64,000 bases of DNA from Actinomadura_C alba (lineage in GTDB: Bacteria > Actinomycetota > Actinomycetes > Streptosporangiales > Streptosporangiaceae): contig NZ_BAAAOK010000008.1 in NCBI RefSeq assembly GCF_039530285.1, forward strand, positions 310,001 through 374,000, in the 5' to 3' direction. This document shows, in pieces, positions 44,380 to 51,355 of the stretch. The translations under genes were made by a program, and so were the position numbers. How positions within the stretch are numbered: the first letter of the stretch is position 1; the number at the start of each line of letters is the position of its first letter. The notes beneath the pieces were generated by a model. That model was not told where the DNA came from and made no database searches. It worked only from the letters and a program-made list of their open reading frames with translations.

Positions 44380-44802
44380 TCAAGTTCCTGTTTCCGGGGT
44401 GGCCGTCGCGGAAGAGGTCATTTCCATGTCCGAGAAGCCCGGCATGATCGACAACAACTGCAATTTCACCGTGATTTTCACCTGCACCCACGCCGTTCGC
44501 GAATCCCGCAGCCCACACTGCACATCGCCCGCCTCGGGATATCTCGCCACCAGCCGGCGCGCTTTCGCGCAAGCGGTGCCGGCGTCGGCGATGCGCAGTT
44601 CACCGGTGGTCCGAAGCAGCCCGACGTCGATGTCATCGGCGGCGGCCCGCGCCGCCTGCTCGGCGATGTCGGCCGCCCGCTGCCGAGCGTGGATGGCAAG
44701 GCCGCCGTCGACGAGCAGCCCGGCCAGCAGGATGACGAACAACGCGAAGATCACCGTGAACATCGCAACGGTGCCACGGTCCCGGTCCGGCCGTGCGATC
44801 AA
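44380..44802 (-). CDS. TadG-like pilus assembly protein
   Basis: Protein of 140 residues whose N-terminus RGTVAMFTVIFALFVILLAG with VDGG matches the TadG-like helper domain (RGSV-type prefix and one membrane helix). The rest is extracytoplasmic with two cysteines. The start is a TTG at 44800-44802 that overlaps the stop of the preceding TadE gene (TTGA), so it is coupled. It is a minor pseudopilin-like or assembly component of the Flp pilus. Confidence 0.82.
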   Translation of the reverse strand: MIARPDRDRGTVAMFTVIFALFVILLAGLLVDGGLAIHARQRAADIAEQAARAAADDIDVGLLRTTGELRIADAGTACAKARRLVARYPEAGDVQCGLRDSRTAWVQVKITVKLQLLSIMPGFSDMEMTSSATATPETGT

Positions 44803-45218
44803 TCGATCCTCCGGTAGGTGTCGAGGGGCACCGTGGCGGTGCCGGTCATCGTCTTCGAGCCCGGCAGCCCGATGAGCGTCATCCCGCCAAGGTCGACGTC
44901 GCAGGTCACCGTCACGGTGACCTGCCCGCCGGGCGCCCACTCGGACAGGTCGGGCCCCACGCGGGGACCGCCCTGGCACCAGTCCCTGGTCTTCAGCGTC
45001 TCCCTGCTCGCCCGGTCGGCGAAGGCGACCGCGTCACCCCTCGTACGGCCGACCGACGCGGCCCTGGCGCCGTCGCGCGCGGCGCCGTCGATCTGGCTCT
45101 GCGCCTCGACCATCCGGCCCACCCCGACCATGAGCATCATGAACGCGATGAGGACGGGGGTCAGCAGCGCCAGCTCCAGTGCCATCGACCCCCGGGACGC
45201 ACCCCGCCCGGCCGTCAC
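44799..45218 (-). CDS. TadE-like pseudopilin
   Basis: Protein of 139 residues with the TadE signature SRGSMALELALLTPVLIAFM at the N-terminus. A short leader precedes a hydrophobic helix with the Glu at the +5-like position. Two cysteines lie in the extracytoplasmic part. The GTG at 45216-45218 overlaps the upstream TadE gene's stop by four bases. It probably incorporates in, or primes, the pilus after cleavage by a prepilin peptidase not present in the window. Confidence 0.85.
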   Translation of the reverse strand: MTAGRGASRGSMALELALLTPVLIAFMMLMVGVGRMVEAQSQIDGAARDGARAASVGRTRGDAVAFADRASRETLKTRDWCQGGPRVGPDLSEWAPGGQVTVTVTCDVDLGGMTLIGLPGSKTMTGTATVPLDTYRRID

Positions 45219-45682
45219 GGGCCCTCACCGCACCGGGTACCGGCGCCGACGTCGGGCCGGTAGCACTCGATCGGGCCGCCCGAGCGCTGGTGCACCCGGA
45301 AGGTGAAGAACGGGATGACCTGCACGGCCTCGCCGCTGACCTCGACCCACCGCTCGTCCCCGTCACCGCCGGCCTCGGTGCGCGAGTTGCCGAGCAGCCG
45401 TGATCCGAACTGCTGTACCTGCGACCGCGCGGTCTGCTCCGACCGTCCCTTCCAGTCGCCGGTCACCTCGCTGCGCGCGACCCTGGCGCCGCCCTGCGCG
45501 GCGGCGAGGGCCACGTGCCGGGCGTGGTAGACCATCGCGAACTGCACGACCAGCAGCATCACCAGCAGCAGGATCGGGGTCAGCAGCGCCAGCTCGAGCG
45601 ACGTCGCCCCGGAGTCGCGTGCGCCCGATCCCCCACCGGCCCGTGCCGGTGGCGTGTGGTCGTGGTCGGCGAGACGGCGCAT
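45215..45682 (-). CDS. TadE-like pseudopilin
   Basis: Protein of 155 residues with the TadE motif SGATSLELALLTPILLLVML after a hydrophilic 24-residue leader. The conserved Glu sits in LELALLTP. A pair of cysteines lies near the C-terminus. The ATG at 45680-45682 follows the Flp pilin gene stop by four bases. It is a second TadE-type component next to the first, as in many actinobacterial Tad clusters. Confidence 0.85.
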   Translation of the reverse strand: MRRLADHDHTPPARAGGGSGARDSGATSLELALLTPILLLVMLLVVQFAMVYHARHVALAAAQGGARVARSEVTGDWKGRSEQTARSQVQQFGSRLLGNSRTEAGGDGDERWVEVSGEAVQVIPFFTFRVHQRSGGPIECYRPDVGAGTRCGEGP

Positions 45683-45686
45683 GCCG

Positions 45687-45899
45687 CTATTTGGTCTTGA
45701 TGTTCGACGCGGCCTCGTCCACCTTGTTCTTGATGGTCACGCCGATGCCGATCGCGATGAGCGCGAGGATGCCGGTGATGATGGCCCACTCGATCGCGGA
45801 CGCGCCCCGGCTCCGGTCGCTGTCGGCGCGCAGCCGGTGCAGGCGGTGCCCGAGCAGGGCCCGCAGATACACGATCGCCGGGTCGGTCAGGGGGTTCAT
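45687..45899 (-). CDS. Flp-type pilin
   Basis: Small pilin of 70 residues. A basic leader of about 30 residues ends in GASAIEWAIITGILALIAIG, a typical Flp processing and helix motif with the conserved Glu, followed by KNKVDEAASNIKTK. This is the structural subunit of Tad pili. GAGGAG before the ATG at 45897-45899 supports the start. It is separated from tadC by about 280 bases that include a transposon remnant, so it may have its own promoter. Confidence 0.9.
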   Translation of the reverse strand: MNPLTDPAIVYLRALLGHRLHRLRADSDRSRGASAIEWAIITGILALIAIGIGVTIKNKVDEAASNIKTK

Positions 45900-46047
45900 A
45901 TGGCGCTCCTCGGCGTTCTCTGTTCGGGAAAACCTCCGGTCATCGAGATCGCGGCGTGGACACTCCAGTTTTCCGGCCGGAGACTACCGGAGAGGAAACG
46001 CCGCTTCCTCCCTTCTGCTACTTTGAGTGACTCCGCGATAGCCAAGC

Positions 46048-46181
46048 GGATTCGCGGCCGGGCGGGCCGTGACAGCGCGGGGAGCCCTCCAGTCATCAGA
46101 TGGGGCCGTGAACCGCGAACCACCGGCTTCTCCTGTCTGAGAGGTTGGAATCTCCCGCCTTCAGGCGGGAGAGGACGTCAA
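46048..46181 (+). mobile_element. Decayed IS200/IS605 right end with TnpB C-terminal remnant
   Basis: Plus-strand codons 46048-46140 read GFAAGRAVTARGALQSS then DGAVNREPPASPV and stop, matching the C-terminal tail of TnpB (AAG.AVTARGG...VNREP pattern). Ten bases later comes a perfect 9-bp stem with a TTCA loop (46151-46172), then GAGGACGTCAA, a typical IS605-group right end with a TCAA terminus at 46178-46181. Upstream of 46048 the TnpB frame is lost and no left end is seen. The rest of the gene is gone, so only the end of the element and guide-RNA scaffold remain. Confidence 0.75.
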
Positions 46182-47095
46182 GCGGCAAGCACTCGCATCA
46201 CCGCCGGAAAGGCGAGAAAGACCAGAAAACCGGTACAGAGCAGGAGCTGCGCGACCAGCATTGACTGGGACCGCTCTCCTGCCTTGCCCTCGACCTCCGA
46301 CAGCTGGCGGCTGCGCATCGACGCGGCCCGGGCCGACAGCGACTGCCGTACCTTCGCACCGTCGTCGGCGACCAGCCCCAGTGCCGCAGACAGGTCCCGC
46401 AGCTCCGCGATGTCGATCTCGTCGCCGAGGTTGCCGAGGGCCTGCCACGGAGTCTGCCCGGTGATCCTGGCGTTGGCCAGGGCGTCCCGGATCCGCCCGA
46501 TCGCCCATCCCTCGCCCACCTGCGACGCCGTCATGAGGGCCTCGGGCACGCCGCGCCCGCCGGCCAGGTTCATCGCGACCAGGTCTAGGAAGGCGCCGAC
46601 CACGTACCGGAAGTCCCGGCGCCGCTGCGCGGCCTCCTGACGGAGCTGCAGGTCGGGCAGGAAGAAGAACAGCGCCGCGAAGAGCACGCCCAGCCAGAGC
46701 GGAACGGTGAGCGAGGAACCCATGCCGAGCAGTGCGAAGTAGCCGACCAGCACGGGGATGAAGACCAGCGCCGCCGCCGGCAGCAGGAACTTGGTGGCGA
46801 GGAAGCCCTCGATGGACTTCTCCACGATCGCCAGGTCGGCGCGCACCGACCGCTGTTCCCAGCCGCGCTCTTCGTACAGCCGGGCCAGCCTGCGGCCGAG
46901 CTGTGAGCGCAGGCCGCCGACCTTCTCCCGGGTCGGGGACGAGCGCCGGGCCCGGGCGTCCTCGTCCCGGCGGCGGGCGGCGGCGTCGAAGGCGGCGAGG
47001 CTGGCGGCCAGCCCGGGACGCGGCGGGAACAGCGCCCGCAGGAGCAGGAACAGGCCGACGCCGAAGGCGGCCCCGGCCAGCAGCGGCGCGTTCAC
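46178..47095 (-). CDS. tadC: Type II secretion F/TadC-like pilus protein
   Basis: Inner-membrane platform protein of the Tad system, 305 residues. Membrane helices are near the N-terminus, at about 95-120, 125-150 and at the C-terminus; the T2SF domain lies between (LDLVAMNLAGGRGVPEALMTA and AELRDLSAALGL). The GTG at 47093-47095 overlaps the tadB stop by four bases. The stop codon at 46178-46180 is part of an adjacent IS605-type right end, so the native C-terminus may have been a few residues different. Confidence 0.88.
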   Translation of the reverse strand: MNAPLLAGAAFGVGLFLLLRALFPPRPGLAASLAAFDAAARRRDEDARARRSSPTREKVGGLRSQLGRRLARLYEERGWEQRSVRADLAIVEKSIEGFLATKFLLPAAALVFIPVLVGYFALLGMGSSLTVPLWLGVLFAALFFFLPDLQLRQEAAQRRRDFRYVVGAFLDLVAMNLAGGRGVPEALMTASQVGEGWAIGRIRDALANARITGQTPWQALGNLGDEIDIAELRDLSAALGLVADDGAKVRQSLSARAASMRSRQLSEVEGKAGERSQSMLVAQLLLCTGFLVFLAFPAVMRVLAA

Positions 47096-48063
47096 GACGG
47101 CCCACCTCCCGCGTCCATGGCGTGCCGGCCTCGCAGCCGAGCGCCGTCGCCGCGGCCGCCCTGCCACCCCGCCACGGTGGCCGGGACCTCGGTCGGCACG
47201 CCGGGTTGCGCGTCGGGCCGGCCGAGGAAGCGCTGCGGCATGTCGTAGTGGGCGAGCCGGCGCAGCCAGACGAACCCGAGCCCGAACAGCCCGACGACCC
47301 CGGCGAGCACGAACTGCCCGAGGAACCCGTCGTAGACGTTCACGTACGAGCGGTTGAAGACGGCGAGCAACAGCGCGGTGCCGACCGACACCCCGACGAC
47401 GATCTGGACGCTCCGGCGGGTCGTGCGCCGGTTGGCCTCGACCCTGCGGCGCATGTCGAGTTCGGCGCGGGCCGAACCGGACAGGGCGCCGAGCATGTCC
47501 CGCAGCCCCGGGCCGCGCAGCCTGGCGTTGAGGATGAGCGCGCCGATGACGAGGTCGGCCGAGGGGTCGTCGAGGTCGTCGGCGAACCGGCGCAGCGCGT
47601 CGCCCATCGGCATCCGGGTGTGCATGCGGTCGACCAGGATCCGCAGGTGCGGCTGGAGCACGGGCGCCGCCGCCCGCATCGAGGACGGGATCGCCTGCTC
47701 GAGACCGACCGCCCCCGCGATGGTGTCGCGCAGCGACTCGGTCCAGGCCGCGAGGGCCTCCAGCCGGGCCATGGCCCTGCGCTCCTCGGCCGCGCCGCCG
47801 GCGATGCCGTTCCAGCCGAACGCGAGCAGCCCGGTGCCGATCGCGGCGACCGGCCAGCGCGTCGCGACCAGCGCGGCGGCCCCGGCACCGATGCCGATCG
47901 AGCCGCGGGTGGTCAGGGTGCGCAGGATCTCCTCGCGGCTGCGCCCCCGCCCGAACCGGCCCCGCCGGACCGGCAGCCCGCGGACGGCGACGACGAGCAG
48001 GACGAGACCGCCGCCGGTCAGGCTCCCAGCCAGGACGGCGTACAGCACGTCGGGCGTCAGCAT
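47092..48063 (-). CDS. tadB: Type II secretion F/TadB-like pilus protein
   Basis: Inner-membrane platform protein of 323 residues with the T2SF domain near 140-270 (AAWTESLRDTIAGAVGLEQAI, then RFADDLDDPSADLVIGALIL). Membrane helices are at the N-terminus, 60-85 and 245-295. The ATG at 48061-48063 follows GGGGTGGCGG. It sits between tadA and tadC. The tail of about 30 residues is Gly-rich. Confidence 0.88.
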   Translation of the reverse strand: MLTPDVLYAVLAGSLTGGGLVLLVVAVRGLPVRRGRFGRGRSREEILRTLTTRGSIGIGAGAAALVATRWPVAAIGTGLLAFGWNGIAGGAAEERRAMARLEALAAWTESLRDTIAGAVGLEQAIPSSMRAAAPVLQPHLRILVDRMHTRMPMGDALRRFADDLDDPSADLVIGALILNARLRGPGLRDMLGALSGSARAELDMRRRVEANRRTTRRSVQIVVGVSVGTALLLAVFNRSYVNVYDGFLGQFVLAGVVGLFGLGFVWLRRLAHYDMPQRFLGRPDAQPGVPTEVPATVAGWQGGRGDGARLRGRHAMDAGGGPS

Positions 48064-48094
48064 CCGCCACCCCCCTCGCGCTCGGCCGGCGTCG

Positions 48095-49396
48095 TCACCA
48101 CGACACCCCCTGGGACGGGTCATAGCCGAACTCGGCCAGTTCGGCGGCGCAGGCGATCGGCGCGGCGGGCACCGCGTGGCCGCCCGGGCCGGCCGCGAAC
48201 ACCTCGCTGGACAGCACCCGCTGGTCGCAGCCGGTCACCTCGCGGACGCTCGACACGAAGCGGCGCAGCCGGCCGCCCACCGCGTAGTCGTTGCGCTTCT
48301 CGATGAACACCACGAAGTCGATCGCGCCCGCGATCAGCATGTGCGTCGCCTCGATGGGCAGCCGTTCCTCGGACTGGATCGCGTAGGTCGCCACCCGGTT
48401 GAACACCTCGACCGAGGAGTTGGCGTGGATGGTCGACAGCGAGCCGTCGTTGCCCTGGGTCATCGCGTTGAGCATGGTGACGATCTCGTCGCCGAGCACC
48501 TCGCCGACGATGACCCGCGAGGGGTTCATCCGCAGCGAGCGGCGGACGAGGTCGGCCATCGAGATGGCGCCCTCGCCCTCGGAGTTGGGCAGCCGTTGCT
48601 CGAGGGCGATGCAGTTCGGATGCAGCTCGGGAAAGTGGTCGAGGCCGAGTTCCAGCGCCCGCTCGACGGTGATCAGGCGTTCCTGCGGGGGGATCTCGTT
48701 GGCTATCGCGCGCAGGAGAGTGGTCTTGCCGGCGTTGGTCGCGCCCGCGATCATGATGTTCTTGCGTGCCGCCACCGCCGCCCGCAGGAACAGCCCCACC
48801 TCGGAGGAGAACGTCCCGTTGCCGACGAGATCGGACAGGAACACCTTGCCGAGACGGGCCCGGCGGATGGACAGGGCGGGCCGTACGGAGACGTCCATCA
48901 CCGCCGAGAGCCGTGAGCCGTCCGGCAGCCGCAGGTCGAGCTGCGGGTTGGCGGTGTCGAAGGGCCGCGAGGACAGCCCGCTGTAGGCCGCGAGCACCTG
49001 GACCAGTTCGACGAGCTCGTCATCGGACTCGGCGACCGGCTCGCCCATGACCTCACGGCCGTCGGCATAGCCGATGAAGACGCGGTCGCAGCCGTTGATG
49101 TCGATGTTCTCGATCTCGGTGTCCTCGAGCAGCGGCTGCAGCCGGCCGACGCCGAACAGCGCGGCGTGGACGCCGGCGGCGAGCTGCTCCTCCTCTTCGG
49201 CGTTCGGAGGGCGGCGGCCCGCGGTGATCTCCCCGCGCGCGTACTCCTCGAGGACCTGGGCGATCAGAGCGCGGGCGAACTGCCGCTCGTCCTCGGAGGA
49301 CATCGGCGCGAGCCCGCCCGCCGCGTCGAGCCGCCGCTGCTGGGCGAGCCGGTCCCCGACCTCCTGGCGCAATCGCTTGACCAGACCGTGGTCCAC
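48095..49396 (-). CDS. tadA: Secretion ATPase TadA/CpaF
   Basis: Hexameric ATPase of 433 residues powering Flp pilus assembly. Walker A is GATNAGKTTLLRA; the Asp box ITVERALELGLD, Walker B VIVGEVLGDEIVTML and His box TIHANSS are all seen. The N-terminal domain is helical with ARGEITAGRRPP. The GTG at 49394-49396 directly abuts the upstream TAG stop with no gap, following GGGGGCG five bases upstream. Confidence 0.94.
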   Translation of the reverse strand: MDHGLVKRLRQEVGDRLAQQRRLDAAGGLAPMSSEDERQFARALIAQVLEEYARGEITAGRRPPNAEEEEQLAAGVHAALFGVGRLQPLLEDTEIENIDINGCDRVFIGYADGREVMGEPVAESDDELVELVQVLAAYSGLSSRPFDTANPQLDLRLPDGSRLSAVMDVSVRPALSIRRARLGKVFLSDLVGNGTFSSEVGLFLRAAVAARKNIMIAGATNAGKTTLLRAIANEIPPQERLITVERALELGLDHFPELHPNCIALEQRLPNSEGEGAISMADLVRRSLRMNPSRVIVGEVLGDEIVTMLNAMTQGNDGSLSTIHANSSVEVFNRVATYAIQSEERLPIEATHMLIAGAIDFVVFIEKRNDYAVGGRLRRFVSSVREVTGCDQRVLSSEVFAAGPGGHAVPAAPIACAAELAEFGYDPSQGVSW

Positions 49397-50200
49397 CTAA
49401 CGCCCCCTTACCGCGTCGGCGGGGTGCACGCCTCCCGCCCCCGGGCCAGGGGGCGTCGTCAGCCGCCCGACCAGACCTCCGGCCACCTCTCGCGCCGACC
49501 GGATCAGCAGCGACCGGTCGAGTCGCCCGCCCCATTGGCCCCGCAGCATTTCAGCACCCTTGGGGTCCAATGCGAAACCCCCCAGCACCGTCGCCGGCAG
49601 TCGCGCGTTGGTGACGATCCGGTCCACCTCGGCGACCGAGGCGCGGTAGTCCCGGGGATCGGCGACGACGATGATCCCGATGGGCGGGCCGCCGCGCAGT
49701 TCGGCGCCGAGGGCGTTCACGCGCTCGCGCAGATGGGCGACCTGCTCGAGTGTGGGCCGGGTGAGCAGCACGATCATGTCGGCCTCGCGCAGCAGGTCGA
49801 GCAGCGCGGTGCCCGCGCCGAGCCGGCCGCAGTCGGCGATCACGTCCACCGGCGCAAGGGAGGCGAAGGCGCGGCCGAGCGGCCCCCACAGCCAGGTGAG
49901 GCCCTGCGCCTGCTCGCCGTTGGTGAGCCCGACCAGCACATCGAGCCCACCGACGAGCCGCTGGCCGTGCTCGCCGATCTGGTCGGGCCGCAGACCGCGG
50001 CGGGCGGTCGCGGCGAGGCTCAGCAGCCCGCGCGCCGGGTTGAGCATCCCGGACTCGCCCGGCAGCCGGTAGACGAGATCGCCGCCGGCCAGGTCGCACT
50101 CGGCGACGAGGACCGGCCGTGGCCACACCGCGCCGAGGGCCACCGCGGCGGTGGTGACGCCCGGTGCACCTTTGTCCGCCGCGAGGGCGATGAGGGCCAC
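49397..50200 (-). CDS. CpaE/TadZ-like MinD-family ATPase
   Basis: ParA/MinD-type protein of 267 residues in the slot of TadZ/CpaE, which places the pilus at its site in the cell. The P-loop is deviant (ADKGAPGVTTAAVA); switch-like stretches are VLVAECDLAGGDLVYRL and VDVIADCGRL, with Cys where the usual Asp is found. There is no receiver-like N-terminal domain as in full CpaE. The GTG at 50198-50200 abuts the upstream gene's TAG. Confidence 0.8.
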   Translation of the reverse strand: MALIALAADKGAPGVTTAAVALGAVWPRPVLVAECDLAGGDLVYRLPGESGMLNPARGLLSLAATARRGLRPDQIGEHGQRLVGGLDVLVGLTNGEQAQGLTWLWGPLGRAFASLAPVDVIADCGRLGAGTALLDLLREADMIVLLTRPTLEQVAHLRERVNALGAELRGGPPIGIIVVADPRDYRASVAEVDRIVTNARLPATVLGGFALDPKGAEMLRGQWGGRLDRSLLIRSAREVAGGLVGRLTTPPGPGAGGVHPADAVRGR

Positions 50201-51079
50201 CTAGCCGCTCCCGGCCGGCGTGGTGGCGCGCTGGTTCGGGTCCTGGCCGCCGGGCGACGGCGCGCCGGAGGTCTGCTCGCCTGGATCCTGGCCGCCCGCG
50301 TTCCGCTCACTGGGATTCTGGCCGGTCGGGTTCTGACCTCCGGACGTCTGCCCGCCCGGCACCGTCGGGGCGCCGGGGACCTTCGTGCCGATGGGCACGC
50401 GGGCCACCGCCACGGCTCCCGCCGACGCGGCCTGGGCGACCTGCGGCGCCTGCGCGGGCGGCACCGCGATCGAGATCATCGTCTGGTCGGACTGCAGGGT
50501 TCGATCACCGCCCCCGGCGACGCCGATCACGATCGCGTCCTCGGCGAGTGTCGTGCCGGCCCGTACGCCCGAGGTGTTCTGCCCGCCGACTCCGTACAGG
50601 CTCACCCGGTCTCCGGCGCTCAGCCCGTCGGCCGGCATCTGCCCGGGTTTGAGCGCAAGCCCCACGATCACCCGGCCGTCGGTAGCGGCGTCGGTCCTCG
50701 CGACCATTCCGTTCGTGAGCAGTGCCCCCTTGACCAGCGGCACGGCGGCGAAGGCACGGCTCACGTCGGCCCGCTCGGCCCAGCCGATGAACTCGATGCC
50801 GGTGTTGCCGATCTGCACCTCCTCGAGGGCGTCGGCCGGTATACGCTGGCCGGCCGCGACCGGCTGGGCGACGCGGATCGCCGAGACCCGCTCGCCGCTC
50901 GCCATGACGAGGTAGGCGCTCGTGAGCGCGCCGCCCAGGATGAGCAGGACGGCGAGGGCGGCGAGGGCGGGTTTGCGTTCACGGGGCGGCACCGGCAGCC
51001 GCTGACCTGTCGAGGTGCCGAGGCCGGTACGCCCAGGGCCGGCCGCGGTGTTCGCGGCGGTCGATTGACTGGTATTCAT
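50201..51079 (-). CDS. CpaB/RcpC-like SAF domain protein
   Basis: Protein of 292 residues with one membrane helix near 37-57 and an extracytoplasmic SAF domain (about 65-130: RVAQPVAAGQRIPADALEEV, VPLVKGALLTNGMV). The SAF-RcpC part extends to about 230 (LALKPGQMPADGLSAGDRVS). A Gly/Gln/Pro-rich tail of about 60 residues carries loose repeats of GGQ/NP/GQ. In Tad systems CpaB/RcpC lies near the outer channel or wall; here there is no outer membrane, so its place is unclear. ATG at 51077-51079. Confidence 0.85.
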   Translation of the reverse strand: MNTSQSTAANTAAGPGRTGLGTSTGQRLPVPPRERKPALAALAVLLILGGALTSAYLVMASGERVSAIRVAQPVAAGQRIPADALEEVQIGNTGIEFIGWAERADVSRAFAAVPLVKGALLTNGMVARTDAATDGRVIVGLALKPGQMPADGLSAGDRVSLYGVGGQNTSGVRAGTTLAEDAIVIGVAGGGDRTLQSDQTMISIAVPPAQAPQVAQAASAGAVAVARVPIGTKVPGAPTVPGGQTSGGQNPTGQNPSERNAGGQDPGEQTSGAPSPGGQDPNQRATTPAGSG

Positions 51080-51355
51080 CGAATTGGCCACTCCGAAGCG
51101 ATGCGCAGACGGCCCGAGCGACCCATGGTTCCGGGCTTGACAAGCCTGCGTCAATGGATTCGCGCGGGTGAGGCCGTCCCGTGACTCTTTTCTCCGAACT
51201 GACCTGCACATACTCGGACCATTGGCGCCACCTGCCCACAATGCGTCACACCGCGCCGGGCAACAGATACACCCGGTCAGAATGACCTGGGCCTCCACCC
51301 ATGGAGGAGGCGCACATCCTAGGCTTGGCGCCAGGCCGAACAGCGGAGGGTACGG

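Noticed and set aside
46151..46172. Simple Rho-independent terminator of tadC
   Set aside because: The hairpin is part of an IS605-type right end, with TnpB tail codons before it and a TCAA terminus after it. It may still act as a terminator.
45654..46640. Plus-strand frame crossing the pilin-tadC gap
   Set aside because: It runs through complements of two real genes. The TnpB-like codons are in another frame.
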